From assembly GCF_018340385.1 (NCBI RefSeq), contig NC_056575.1, positions 31,156,597 through 31,220,596 of the forward strand: 64,000 nucleotides of DNA, written 5' to 3'. The translations under genes were made by a program, and so were the position numbers. The notes beneath the pieces are model-generated. The model did no database searches. It was given only the letters and a program-made list of their open reading frames with translations, and was not told the DNA's origin. Positions 10,924 through 22,817 of this stretch are shown piece after piece. This DNA is from Cyprinus carpio (Eukaryota; Chordata; Actinopteri; Cypriniformes; Cyprinidae). The first letter of the stretch is position 1; each line of letters begins with the position of its first letter.

Positions 10924-10953
10924 ATAAAGTGTTGGTAGCATGATATGATAGGA

Positions 10954-12160
10954 TTGTGTTGAAAGATGGAGCAGTTCCCACCTTAAAAAAGTAGAAGCTG
11001 TTGTTTATGGGCCACAACCTGTATGTTTTATTCTTTGTTGATGTGTTTTCCATTAATAGTTTCTATCATTAATTTTATGTTGTAGCAAGGATGTAAACAA
11101 AGGGCAACGCTGTTTGGCTCCACTATAGCCAGTTAGCTAAATGCTAATTCATACTTATCCATCAAATGCCTACAAAGTTCTTTTTAATCCCACCAGCGAA
11201 CTAAAATTTTGGTGTTGTTGGTGTTTATATTATTATTTTATTATATTGTTTTATTAAATGTGGCTAAAAAGTTTGACTGCGACCAAAAATATTAAATGGC
11301 GAGTGATGTTTTTGCTGAGGTTGCCACTGGCGACTAGGCCTGTATATTTACATGTTATAACTAAAAAATTTGCATGTAATACCTTTTTTCCTGATTGTTT
11401 TTCAATCACATCATTTGCTATGTTTGAGTTTTTGAGTGTGATGGTTTTAATAAAATTATGTGTTTCGAATAGTAGTTTTTATCCTCATTGCAGCAGTGCT
11501 GACACACACCTGATAAACACAGCTCAGTTGTGCAGTGTGAGAGAGACCGAAATGACGGAGACGTAAGAAGTGAAAGTGAGGAAAAGCAGCTTCTATTTCG
11601 TGCACAACTTGATCAAACTACACCACGTAAAGCTGTCAGCTGTGTGGATATTGGCAATATCGTTAACAATTCTAGTTTATAATCATTAATAATATGGCTT
11701 CTTCTTAACAAGATTTTAGGTCTATGCTGTGTTCTGTTAATGCATGAACTTATTATTTGAAGCGCATTTGACGTCCAATAATTGTGGCGCTCTTTAATGC
11801 AGCAGGCACAATCGCTTTAGCGCCTCAGTTCAAGCGGCAAGTAACCCATTTAACCTTTCTCTTTACTACCATATTACATAATGAACATGAATTAACATCA
11901 AAAGGTAGGCTATTTTATAAGAGAGCCTATAGTACTTACTGAAATGTCTCATGTAAAAGATCATTCAGTGTTTCAAACTGCGGAAAACGTGTAAAGCTTG
12001 TAAACATTGCAACGTAATATACATTGACCTCAGAATAACCGTTCAGTGTCCATAAGCTCATCTGTTAGATAGAAAAATAACTATAAAGATGAGCTTTTTG
12101 CTATATTTATGCGCTTGCATTTTAATATTTTTTTACTTAACCTGTTGTCTACATGATTTC
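10954..12160. other. Non-coding stretch, no recognised features
   Basis: Short open frames occur but none resembles a known protein, and codon patterns look random. No paired terminal repeats were found. Confidence 0.5.
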
Positions 12161-12334
12161 TTAAAAATAAAGGTGCTTAAAAAATTCTTCACAGAACCAT
12201 TTTTGGTCCCACAAAGAACCATTCAGTCAAAGGTTCTTTAAAGAACCATCTCTTTCACCACAAAGAACCTTTTGTGAAACCATTTAGACAAAAAAGATTA
12301 TTTTATGGCATTGAGAAGCACCTTTATTTTTTAA
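12161..12334. mobile_element. 174-bp palindromic MITE with TTAA ends
   Basis: The ends TTAAAAATAAAGGTGCTT (12161-12178) and its near-complement (12316-12334, one extra A) form terminal inverted repeats. The body carries several AAAGAACC/GGTTCTTT motifs, including the self-complementary GGTTCTTTAAAGAACC. This motif is common in fish MITEs. Confidence 0.8.
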
Positions 12335-12929
12335 AGTGTATGACATAATTTACAGGATGCATTGATGAGGAGCCCAAACTACACTCAGTGGCCAAGTGAT
12401 GCTTATGGTACATGATATTGGTACAGATAATGAACGAACAGATGACTGTATATTTCAAGTGGGAAAAGACATTTAGTTCCCACTTTAAGTGAACCTTAGT
12501 TCCCAGGTTATCTACAAGATGGATTAAAATGCTGATAATGTCAAGAAAATATGAGGCAAACACATGACAGTATGATTGAAATGTTAAAATGTAAAAAAAT
12601 AAATAAAAGTAAAATAATAATAATACAATAAAATAAATAAACACGTTTATTCTGTGGCACCTAAAAGAATAATTTGGCGCCTTAGTTTTTTTCCTATAGG
12701 AGCCAATGGCTCCTTACTCTTACTTTTTTATTTGGAGCCCTGGATTAAAGCTTTTACCACATGCTCGTTTAGCTGCATGCTCACTAAATATGGTTCTGTG
12801 TTTGATTTGGCCACTGTAGTAAAGCCATGGTTGGTCTTCATAATGGGCTTGTAATTCTGCTGACAGATATTTGGCTGCACAAGACAAAACTAATGGTGCT
12901 ATACATCAGTAGCGATCACTGTAGATCTG

Positions 12930-13398
12930 CAGTCTGTAATCAAATAATCCCTTCCGGGACTGTAGTATCATTTGTTAGAACGATTATATAAAAAGCATGG
13001 ATATTTTGTGCGTGTATGAAGCTTTGGATCTGATTCAGGCTCAAATTGCTAAGGTAAATATTGACGCCATTGTTTACAATCCCCCGGAGCACATGCAACT
13101 CCCCATTATGGTACGGGGGGCGTGACGTTTCTGTACAACGTGCACTAGGTGGTTAGTGAATCACAACACACTGGGCCAGCTAACCAATCTGAGGCCATTG
13201 TGTATTTCTGAGGGTGGGGCTTCATAGAACCTGTGCAGAACTACGTAATTCTGACAGGAATCTCAGAACTGCCTGATTTGAGAAAGGGGATTTTAAAATA
13301 GGAATTAAAAAAAAACTACTGGGTGTTCACACACTTCCAACACACATTTATGTTCAAACAACTTGTAAAGTGAATTTTGCATCCGATGACCCCTTTAA
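12930..13398. mobile_element. Right half of the TTAA-type dispersed element
   Basis: It ends GCATCCGATGACCCCTTTAA at 13398, the inverted counterpart of the TTAAAGGGGT start at 7963. It is non-coding. The GC-richer centre (13080-13230) is typical of the interior of this repeat as I recall it. The left boundary is approximate. Confidence 0.45.
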
Positions 13399-15247
13399 AC
13401 AAATCATAAACAAGTTACTGTGCACCCTATAAACACAATCAAGCCTTTGAAAATAGCTGGTTGAACACCCCTTTAAAGGAACAAAACTTCCCTCAACACA
13501 ACTCTTTAGTCTTACTATTATTTAACTCCAGCAAACTTTCTTGGGACCACAGAATCTACAAATTGCATATTTAAACAATTCCATGCAAATGTCAACCTTA
13601 CCATGAAAAAAATAAGTTTTTACCAAAAGAACAAAACCCTGTTTAAGTTGTACATTAAGGTCTGTATTTTACTTCATTGACATTCTTTAAAAGAAATGTG
13701 AATGAAATCGCTGTTAATCCACCACATATGAGGGGTGCACCCATAGTAAAATGTTTTTTAAAAAATAGTAAAATTACATTTTCATCCAAATATACTTCAT
13801 GTTTTCAAATGAGAGATCAAAGGCTGCTATTTTTTTATTATTTATGTCAACAGTAAGCATTTTGTAGAAGGATGGAGAAATGTGTAATGATTTTTGAATT
13901 TATAAGAGCTAGATTTATGAGGTCAGGACTCTTCAGCGCTGTGTCATGTCCGTAAAGATTTAAAGATTAAGTTTATATCATATAGTAATTATTAATTCAA
14001 TTAACTTGAAACTTTCCGTATAAAGCCAACTAATGTCTATTTTAATTATGATCAACAACTCATCTCCATTCTTTGGTCTTAATAATGTGTTGCGGTCATG
14101 ACTGTTACGGATGCTTCATATTAAATCATATGCATACCAGCACGAATGTTTACCACGTTGCTGATGTCTATTAGACTGTATAGGTCTACTGCTGTGATCT
14201 TTTTCAGGCTTACCGTATATCATAACATTTTAGAAATGAATTCATTCTAATAATATTTTAGAAATTGCACACTCAACGAGAACACTGCGGAGATTTAGCC
14301 TGCATTTGCTGTGCAGTAAGAACAGGCGGACTGTAGAACAAATCTCCAAAATTATTTTTAAATGTCATATAATGTTCATTGTCAATATTATCTTATTCAA
14401 ATATTTTATGTGTGTCAAATAACTCTTGTCGCTATCTGTGCTGCATGCATAGCCTACAGAGAGCAAGATTTTGCGTGTTCGGTGCACATGCTGCTGAGTG
14501 CAACATCAGTGCTGCATCATTCATTCTTTTTTTTTTAAATATAAAATATTTTAAATATTTTTCTTTATTACACATCTTGTTTGGTTTTATTTTGAATCAC
14601 TGCATGTTTAAAATAACTGACTTTGTTATGCAGATGCAAAATGTGAAACTGCAGTCTTAATCTCAGTCTATCACTTTATATTTGTACGATATTATATTTA
14701 GCATATTTTACTTAACCTGTTTTGTATCTTAATTATTGCATAAGGGAGTCATTAAAACAAGTTTTTTTTTTTTTTTTTTGACAGCGACACCCTTTAATCT
14801 TGATCAACAACAACTAATGATCAACAAATTAGAGCGGCATAAATCCATTAGATCATTTTAAAAACGTCAAATAGCCTTCAATTTATAGGTTATAATTGCA
14901 TCTGTCTAGGATGTAGACTGCATGGTGAAGATTTCTTTTAATGCGGATCCCACACTCTTGCGTTAAAAAGTGAAGTTCTGCTGTGAGTTCCTGTGTTTGA
15001 GATCATTTATAAGACTGTGAGTTTGAGCAGCTTGAGTCTGAACAGAAAGGAGGCATTTTCTTTCTTGTGTGATTGTGAAATTTAAGAGAACTTTACTACA
15101 CTGACCTGCAGTTCTACACTAATGTATTTTACTCACATGTAGATGTTCTGCAGTTTAAATGCACTTTAACTGTCTTACTTTCATTGTGAACAACAGCATG
15201 AAACATGGTGAACATATCGAAATGGGAAGAACAAGCAGAAATAATTC
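13399..15247. other. Non-coding stretch with one poly-T tract
   Basis: No gene or bounded element is supported. A T19 tract lies at 14761-14779. The 3' part (about 14940-15247) looks like the promoter and 5' UTR of the exon at 15248, with a TATA-like TTATAA near 15008. Confidence 0.4.
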
Positions 15248-15298
15248 ATGAATATGTTCCTACTGCTTCTGGTATTTCTATTTACTTTATTTGTGGGG
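15248..15298 (+). CDS. Orphan signal-peptide exon, immune-receptor-like
   Basis: An ATG at 15248 opens a short frame, MNMFLLLLVFLFTLFVG, a strongly hydrophobic signal-peptide-like segment. It is followed at once by a splice-donor-like GGGGTAAGAT. Teleost immunoglobulin-superfamily genes (SLAM/CD2-like and related receptors) have first exons of this kind, with a signal peptide split by a phase-1 intron after FVGVFG-like residues. That is family knowledge, and the assignment here is inference. The sequence before it could be a leader. I found no Ig-domain exon downstream before the Harbinger element at 16421 or after it, so this is an orphan or a gene cut off from its body. It could also be a chance hydrophobic frame. 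Confidence 0.35.
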
Positions 15299-15974
15299 TA
15301 AGATAATTGATTTTGTTTTATAGTTAACTGGAGATTTTCAGCAGATGCATGAAAGCATAGATTATGTGTGAATTCATTAAAAATCGTTGTTATGATATAT
15401 AGCTATTCAGTCAGCTATTTTCCAACGTCATACTTCATGAATCTACATTTAAAAGCAAACAAACTTTATACATTTATGGGCACTTTATTTTAGGAGTTTT
15501 CAATATTGAGAGTTTTATATTTCTATAACTCTGTTGTTCAACATATACAGTGAACTGAAGACACTTTGCGTTTAGATCGTTAAAATAGGGCCCATACAGT
15601 GTGAAATTTTGTGTGTGAATTTTTTTTGAATCGTTGTCAGCAGACGCATGATGTTGAGTGATAGTTTCTGTCTCAGAGTAAAGCGTGCATGATGAGAAAT
15701 ACTGAAATCACAGACTCACTAACAAACACAGTAAACTGAGAAACACAGCGATTTCACATGATGTGACAACAATATCAGAATGAGCAGCTCTCCGTGATTC
15801 ACTGACAAAGACACACTTGATCATCTGTTTGATCATGACATCAAGAGCTTTAAATAAAAATCATCAAAATGGCTTCAGCACAGAATTAAACTCTCAGAAG
15901 CTCAAAGTGACCAATGATACATCATAAGACAACACTCATACATTAAAATAACTAAAGAAAGACCAAACACTCAC

Positions 15975-16070
15975 CTCAAACAATATTTCTATTTCCTCCT
16001 CTGAACCGTTGTGTTGAATAGCAGCTTTGAAATTTCTTTCACTTCTGTAAAACTAGTGAAACCTGCTTCC
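15975..16070 (-). other. Possible minus-strand non-coding leader exon
   Basis: On the minus strand a purine-rich segment with repeated GAAAG/GGAGGAAAT runs into a good splice donor, TTTGAG|GTGAGTG, at about 15974. It has no open frame, so it would be a 5' UTR exon. It is the only gene-like context near the signal-peptide exon, on the opposite strand. Support is weak. Confidence 0.2.
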
Positions 16071-16088
16071 TGTTTTCCTGTCAGACAT

Positions 16089-16090
16089 CA

Positions 16091-16136
<46 letters not shown>
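16089..16136. repeat. (CA)n microsatellite
   Basis: A pure CA run of about 23 units. Confidence 0.98.
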
Positions 16137-16138
<2 letters not shown>

Positions 16139-16693
16139 ATCTGGTTCCTTATAAAGATGAATTCTCAGGAAACTGTACTGCTGTAGTTGCACAGATACAT
16201 CAGTGTAATTTCAATGACATATTAGGGATGAAGTCGAAGCTGAAAAATTCTGTCAAAATATGGAAAAGCTACACAGTAATTTTGTGTGCTTGCTGGTGTG
16301 AGTGAGGTATTATAGATCATTTGGAGATTGTATTAAACTCAGGACAGAAAAGCACAGTTAATTACCTGACTTCCCAGCAGAAAAGTGGGTGTTTCTGACT
16401 TTGTGGGTGTTTTCAAACTGGGGCCGGTTGCATAAAACTGTTTTAGACCAGTCTTACAAGTTAGTCATCTAAATGTTTTCTTTAAGAGTGGTCTTTGTAA
16501 GCCAGTTGCATAAAATCTTAGATTGGTCTAATTTAAGACTAAAAAGTAAGACTGATTGCCCCATGGCTAACTTTTCCTTACAATCTATGTTGCCATGGAA
16601 ACCGCCTGTCAGCTGTGCCAGATTCAGAAAAGTGGCCAGACTTTTGTCTTGTGCTATGGCAAATTTTTAATCTTTGGTTTTATGAACGTGCAA

Positions 16694-17508
16694 TATGAAG
16701 TAAAAGGGTTTTCAAAGACCGTTCAAATCCACTGGAAGTCCTTTCTGAAAGGGAACTGTTAGAAATATTTAGATTTCCAAGACATGCGATTCAACAATTT
16801 GCATTTGACTTGGAGGAGCAGCTGAGGCCCGAAACTTGAAGAAATTGTAGTATCCCTTCACTGCTACAAATATGTCTAGCGCATAGATGTTTTATTAATG
16901 CAGCTGCAGACATAATTGGGGTATGCAAGTCTAAGCATTAAGAATCATTCATAGAGTTTCCTGTGTGCTGTCAGGCAGACTTCCACTGTATACTGATGTC
17001 TCTACCTTGAATAAGGTGAAGATGGATTTTTTTAACATTGCTGGATTTCCTAATGTAATAGAGGCCATTGATGGAACACACTTTAGGATTCAAGCACCTT
17101 CAACCCATGAGCCATTGTTTGTCAATAGAAAAGGCTACTACAGTATTAATGTGCAGGCAATCTGTGATGGCAAACTCAGAGTGCTCAACTGTGTTGCTCG
17201 CTGGCCAGGATCAACCCATGACTCAACCCAGATTCAGGATGCATTTGAGAGGAGAATTGCAAGGGGTGTATTTAGGTGACTCTGGTTATCCACTAAAACC
17301 CTGGCTTCTCACGCCCTTCTTGAATCCAGTCACTGCAGCTCAAACTCGGTGTAACACAGCCCATGCCAAAACAAGGAATGTCACTGAAAGGTGTTTTGGA
17401 GTCCTGAAACTAAGGTTTAGTTGTCTGCATGGAGAGCTCAGAATAAAACCAGAGAGGGTTTTCAACATAATCTGTGCATGTGTTGTTTTACACAACTTAG
17501 CAAGTTAA
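16694..17508 (+). pseudogene. Harbinger transposase (HARBI1-like, DDE_Tnp_4), frameshifted
   Basis: Upstream (16694-16960), a helix-turn-helix-type N-terminal part is readable (RVFKDRSNPLEV, then FRFPRHAIQQFAFDLE), with a stop near 16838. The catalytic core is well preserved. The first Asp is in VIEAIDGTHFRI (about 17060-17095), ARWPGSTHDS follows, the second Asp is in LGDSGYPL (about 17270-17293), and the Glu is in NVTERCFGVLK (about 17377-17409). A C-terminal CACVVLHNLA motif ends at a stop at 17508. A frame change near 17265-17275 separates the first core half from the second. In known family members this enzyme cuts and pastes the element. With at least one stop and one frameshift it cannot act, though the defects are few. 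Confidence 0.85.
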
Positions 17509-18232
17509 TAAATACGACTTAAGCCATATTTTTAACTCCTAGCTACATTTCCCCAATAATTTTCAATTATAGAAGTGAAAGATCACTTTGCTTTTAATAG
17601 AGATCTTGCACTCACAGACATGGAGGAAGACCAAATGCTTGAGGAACCAGCTTTGGAGATCACTGAGGCAGGAGATGAAGTTGGATCTGGGTGTTATATT
17701 CGACAAATGATTGTAGAAAACATTTTCACTGTTTGATCGAGAAAACTGAAAGAATTACTATTTTGAAATGCACTTGACACATTTTAATTTATTAATCAAA
17801 CCAATATTTAAAAAAAAAAAATGACATAGAGGATCAGTAGTAACTTCTGAAATTCAATATAATCTTAAAATTATTTAAACAGAACTACCTTAATATTCAC
17901 TTACATACATGTCAAATCTATTAAATACACTTAAAGATATTTAAATACAAACATTGTATTCATTGAACTATTATTAATTGATTAATTCTTGGATATCAGT
18001 CAATGAAATCTACAGTTCATGTCCAAGTTTCTGAAGCTCCAACGTTATCTTTGTTTTCTCTAATTCCAGTTTTTCTATTTCTAATTTTAGTTTTGTTTCC
18101 TCCAGTGTTAATACTTCACATTGTTTTTCCAGTATATGGTTCAAGGTTATCTTGCTTGCAGTGCCTTTCTGTAACTCCGTGTCTGAGCCACTTCCCACAG
18201 GTGCCACTTGGGTGCTGTCCAAATCATCTCCT

Positions 18233-18262
<30 letters not shown>
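18233..18262. repeat. (AAT)n microsatellite
   Basis: A run of about ten AAT units inside the Harbinger element. Confidence 0.95.
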
Positions 18263-18266
<4 letters not shown>

Positions 18267-18924
18267 TATTAGCAATGTTAATGAGTGAGAGGAACAATTT
18301 CTTTGTTGTAAACATTTCTTTGCAAGAATGTTGTTGCCACTAGCCTCCTGTAGTCTTCAGTAATTTTTAGAGCAAAAAAATTGATGTTCTGTTTTTATTT
18401 TTTTTTTTTTTTTATGGGAATAGAAGGAGACATGGTGACTTTTTTGGCACTGACTGTGTGTACACATAGACACAAACTGTAAACATGATTTGAAAAGGCT
18501 AGATTATGGGTAGCAAAATGTTTTCTCTTGGTTCAAGATTGACTGTAACAGTAATACAAAGACTGACACATTAACATTTCAATAAAAAAGTAGAATTTGA
18601 CCAAAAGTAGTCTTTGATAATGTCTAAACATAAATACAAAATCATTACCTAAAACAGTAAGTAATTCATTGTGTTTGACTACACTGTTCTCAGAAACTAC
18701 AGGATGCTCATCCTTGTATAATGTACTGTAGAGAGCTATAGAGGCATCTAGTTGCTACACCACGGTATTACAGATGAATATCAAAGTAAGGATTACCAGA
18801 AAATTTATAACTTGTTGTTAGGATTGTAAATATGTGTTTTACCTTCACTGTGTGTTGTTTGGTCCTGGTTTTGTCACAGACTCTTCTTCAGTGACCAACG
18901 TTAACGTTAACTTGCAAATAAAAA

Positions 18925-18927
<3 letters not shown>

Positions 18928-18964
<37 letters not shown>
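18928..18964. repeat. Poly-A tract
   Basis: An uninterrupted A run of about 36 bases. Its length could be unreliable. Confidence 0.9.
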
Positions 18965-18967
<3 letters not shown>

Positions 18968-19551
18968 GTTACTCAATCCAAAACAGCATAACACTGTCCA
19001 AGTGGAGCAGATGTAACTCCACTCTCCTTCCCTCTGGGAATTCTCTAAAATATCGGCAATTCGTCTCCATATATTTTCAATTATCATTTCCGTTGTAATT
19101 TTTAATTTAGGAGTTGGTCCTCCTCTGGTTGCTGGGTTTTTTCGTTTGAATATTTGCTTCTGTACATCTTTGGCGGTTCACGGGACCAAGGGGTTTACAC
19201 TATTAACTTTATCCGTTATTGTGTCCCAAACCTTGTGTTTTTTTTTTTGTTTGTATTGTAATCACTAAATTTGTTGATTAAAAGTCGATTTGACAGCATT
19301 GTATTCCTCCAATATGCAAATATTTTCAGCAAAGAAAACTGCGACGAGCACCCAATGTCCGACATTTTGTTTAAGCAGTTCAACGTCTTACTTTTCCCCA
19401 CAATGCAGTGCGAATTAGACTGTTTTTACTAAAGACAACCAGGGACTTATTTTATGCAACAGTCTTTCCCCACTGACTGACTTTTAGTTGGTCAGGGTAA
19501 TTCTTAGACGCAGTCTTAAGACAATGGCTATGTTTATGCAACCGGCCCCTG

Positions 19552-19976
19552 ATAGGTGTGTTTCTAGATGATGCAATGAAAATAATTCCCCTTACCTAAC
19601 CCCACCCCTAGACCTACTGTCACTATGACATCAGCCAATTAGGGTAACATGGTCGAAAACGCCCACTGATCTGGTAACTCTTCTTCAAACATCTTCAACA
19701 ATACACATTTACTTGCCAGCAACCCGCCAAAATAAAAGTTTAGGAAAATTCATATAAAAAAGAAAAAATATATATCACTGGATTTTTAAGGGTACTATTG
19801 TATTTTTATTTAATATATAATAGTATCATCACACTCTAATGTTTATTTATTGTTTTCTTTAAAAATACAAAATAAATTAAGTGCAATAATACTATTACCA
19901 GTATTTTTATTTTATTTTTGTAGTTATATTTAATGAGTCACACTGTGTTCTGTGTGAGCACCAAACCAATTCTGCA
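19552..19976. other. Non-coding stretch, no bounded element
   Basis: AT-rich. It includes a CCACCCCTAGACCTACTGTC-like segment often seen in dispersed fish repeats, but ends were not found. Confidence 0.4.
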
Positions 19977-20934
19977 GGGGCCTCATTTATAAACAGTGCT
20001 CATGCACAGATGTGTGTGTAATGAGTGCATAAGAAACAGTTTCATGCAAAGTGTGGGATCTACTAACTTGTACTCATACATAGGAATGTGTGTAAATATC
20101 AGAACAACTCATACTTACGCAGAGTGGTAGAATTGTGATACTACAAAAGAAAGTGCAAATACTCAATTAGTAATTTCATAGTTGTTGTGTTTGTGGTGCC
20201 GATTAAAGAATATATATAAATCCTCTATTCACATCTTTGTTTCCCACAAGCAGTTGCGATAAATAAATACCACCCTTACCTCTTGTATTAGAAGATGTAA
20301 AAGAAGTTTCAATACTCTTCTGACCGGTGTCCTGACCCTGCTCAGCTGAGGTCTTTGCCGCTATGGGACTTGTAATGGAGATTTAGGTATAAATTAAGAT
20401 AATAGGTTACTTTTCATAAATTACTCAGGCTTGTTTAAAAGAAGTTTAACGCATCACCATAGGAAATGGTTTCACTTTATTAAAACAATAACTCATAAGC
20501 AAATAACAATAAAAAGAAAACAGCGAGAAGTCTTCCCCCCGAATTGCGGCCTGGGTGTGTTCCAAAACATAGCAATTTTATAGTCATGAAAACAATACGT
20601 CTTCTCTTTCTGCATTTCCATTTTTGGTGAACACACACACATACACAAGTTGCCATGGATACAGGAAGTATGACCTTTCACTCAGTTAGCAACCTCACAG
20701 TAGCAGAATTTCAGATGAAGTAATTGTGGCATCTTTCCAGTAAAGCAAGCTAATCTATCTCTATTTTAATCTAAACAATTACAACATCTTAAAGACGTAG
20801 GCTAGGCAAGTAATCATTTCTAAACTACATCGCAACTTTTCTTTTAAGATAAGACAAAACATATCACAATACAACACTTTAAGAAAGTAGGTCTAGTCTG
20901 CAATGTTTTTTTGCAAAATGCACTTCCTTGCATA

Positions 20935-21148
20935 CCGTATTTTCCGCACTATAAGGCGCTATAAGGATTATAAGGCGCACCATCAATGAATGGCCTGTTT
21001 TAGAACTTTAGAACAGATGGAGCTGTGCTAAATGGAATGTCAACATTTTGGACAGAGCGCCTTGATCCATATATAAGGCGCTCTGTCAAATGTTGACATT
21101 CCAAAAATTAAAGGTTTTTAAGTGCGCCTTATAGTGCGGAAAATACGG
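20935..21148. mobile_element. Foldback MITE with TA target sites (mariner-like)
   Basis: Terminal inverted repeats CCGTATTTTCCGCACTATA and its complement are flanked by TA on each side (20933-20934 and 21149-21150). A second inner inverted repeat (around GGAATGTCAACATTT and AAATGTTGACATTCC) makes a long hairpin. The ends CCGTATTTTCC...GGAAAATACGG are a well-known dispersed vertebrate MITE pattern. The TA duplication suggests Tc1/mariner mobilisation. Confidence 0.85.
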
Positions 21149-21244
21149 TAATCTTGTACAGTCAGCAAAAAAAGTATAGGTGGCAGTCTTAAATGTCAAG
21201 CAAAAACTCTAACAGAATGTATATCCCATTACTGCCTTTTAGGT

Positions 21245-21480
21245 CTTTTCAGATTTTATGGCAGATGTCTGCAATCTCAAAGCTTTAATATCATTTGCTA
21301 GAGATTGCAACTCCAAATTAAAATTCACCAAATCAATCATTTCCTTCAGCTTTCTCATAATTTTCTTAATCAAATCCTCCTGTTTCTGCAGAAATTGAAT
21401 TATTCTTCTCATTCTAAAAATAATTTTCCTGCTGCTCCATCCTGTTTTCTCCTCCTTCGTTCTTTCTTCTTTTGCTTTTT
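21245..21480 (-). pseudogene. Coiled-coil protein fragment, possibly a transposon accessory gene
   Basis: The minus strand reads a Lys/Glu/Leu-rich stretch with QFLQKQEDLIKKIMRKLKEM and ends with a stop near 21246. Upstream a basic stretch is in another frame. The coiled-coil C-terminus recalls the Myb/SANT-like accessory proteins of Harbinger elements, and the location inside a probable Harbinger remnant agrees. It is not identified further. Confidence 0.3.
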
Positions 21481-21640
21481 TGCACCATGCGCTGCGCAGA
21501 GAATATGTTTACAAAGACCGCGCTGATCTGTTTAGTGAGAGCACATAATGGCTTCTCAGTCGGTACCACTTTTTTGCCATGATTTCGGTGGACACATACA
21601 TTCACACGATTTATAAAGGGAGGTGTCACTATATATGGTT

Positions 21641-22817
21641 CGTTGGAGGCGTTTCTGAATGCAAATGACCATATTCATGATCAAGCATAGTGCTTAAGAA
21701 CATGTGGGATTTATCAACAATGATTACCTTACTGGTGTGAGTATGAACCGTGTACACATTTAATAAATAGAGATTTTTTTTGTACTTACATTCTAAATTT
21801 CATTCGTAGGACAAAATATAGAACCTTTTCTATGCACTTCATGAGAACCAGACTGAAAACTTACGTGCTTAAACCATTTTATTTCATCAAGGAACATCAA
21901 AACTTTCAGTATAGCACTCAAAGAAAAAAAGAAAAACTCCTGTTCACAAGATCAGATTTTATGCATAAAGCATACTTTAAAAATGTTCTCTATTATATTC
22001 TTAGCTTAAATATAAACAAGCTGTATAAAATGTAGCTTTAAATGACATCTCATTGACATCAGTAGGACTGTGTGTAGCACTCTACAAGTCACTGTGAACA
22101 AGTTGTCATTGTTCATAGTAAAGTGTTACCAAAAGAGGGAAGAAAAAAAATAATAATGTATGCCAACTGAAACCATTGTGTAGCCAAGATGTGAACTCAT
22201 CTATTTATGTAACATTTTTGTAAGAGAAGATCATGAACGTGTTACATTCAATATATCCGTATAAAAAATGCATCTCTATAACTGCATACTTTTAAGTGCT
22301 AGACCATTTTATAAGGAAATAAAGTTACTGAAGGTGTAAACAATAATACAATATTGGGCAGTGAACACCATGAACAATGCAGCAACATCCACACTACACA
22401 GCTGTGCCACTGAAATCAGATTGATGAACATGATTGCCACAATATTTATTTGAATGAAGTTTTTGGTGGACCATCCCTTTAAGGTCCATGTTTTTGAGGG
22501 TTTGATATAGAGATAATTCCTCATTTAGCAGTATTGCTGTGAAAGCTGACAGTAATAAATGAAACTGAGCAATGTTCTGACTACCATACATTAAACAGCA
22601 CAGAGCAACTAACCCAAAGCTGTCCTGTGTATGTGTGCCCAAACTGATCTGAGACCAGCAGAAAGAAGACATAGTTTGTAGATGTTGCTGACAGATTTTG
22701 GCTTTCCCATTTAGTTCATAGCTGAATGAAACAAGTTATGGGATCATAAGGAAGGATTGTTACAACTGCTAGACTGATGCAGGTACAAGAGACTTAATCC
22801 TGTAATGAGCAATCAGT
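21641..22817. other. Non-coding stretch with dispersed-repeat fragments
   Basis: No gene was found. Fragments such as CATAGTAAAGTGTTACC (near 22115) and ATCCCTTTAAGG (near 22473) look like broken dispersed repeats. Confidence 0.4.

Larger units (their letters stand above)
18010..19407 (-). pseudogene. Harbinger Myb/SANT-like accessory protein, fragmented
   Basis: Minus-strand pieces read 5' to 3' from 19400. First is an N-terminal Myb/SANT-like trihelix area with DTITDKVNSVNPLGP and KDVQKQIFKRKNPATRGG (about 19225-19100). IIENIWRRIADILENSQREG follows near 19080. The C-terminal end is a Lys/Glu/Leu-rich coiled coil, LTLEETKLKLEIEKLELEK, ending in a stop at 18010. The poly-A/poly-T tract at 18929-18964 and the AAT repeat at 18233-18262 lie in the interior and would disturb the frame or be intronic. 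It pairs with the transposase gene in the opposite orientation. Confidence 0.6.
16421..19548. mobile_element. PIF/Harbinger DNA transposon, 3.1 kb, complete ends
   Basis: Terminal inverted repeats GGGCCGGTTGCATAAA and TTTATGCAACCGGCCC bound the element. CTG is directly repeated on both sides (16418-16420 and 19549-19551), matching the 3-bp duplication of PIF/Harbinger elements. Inside, a DDE transposase (plus strand) and a Myb/SANT-like gene (minus strand) converge, the standard two-gene Harbinger plan. In this superfamily the Myb-like protein helps bring the transposase to the nucleus and to the ends. Both genes are broken. Subterminal copies of the end sequence (GTTGCATAAA near 16504; TTTTATGCAAC near 19450) may be protein-binding sites. 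Confidence 0.9.
19977..21640. mobile_element. Probable Harbinger-like remnant, left end only
   Basis: GGGGCCTCATTTATAAA at 19977-19993 looks like a Harbinger-type terminal repeat. The matching right end was not found, so the right limit is a guess. A minus-strand coiled-coil coding trace lies inside, and a separate TA-flanked MITE is nested at 20935-21148. Confidence 0.3.

Noticed and set aside
12655..12730. Palindrome GGAGCCAATGGCTCC with nearby GGCGCC motifs as a possible transposon end
   Set aside because: No partner end or target duplication could be found. A short palindrome alone is not enough.
18845..19087. Poly-Phe stretch in a minus-strand frame
   Set aside because: It is the translation of the poly-A/poly-T tract at 18928-18964.
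16411..19660. Inverted GTGGGTGTTTTC / GAAAACGCCCAC pair outside the Harbinger ends as a larger element
   Set aside because: The matched TIRs and CTG duplication at 16421-19548 define the element. The outer pair is short and could be part of the target repeat.
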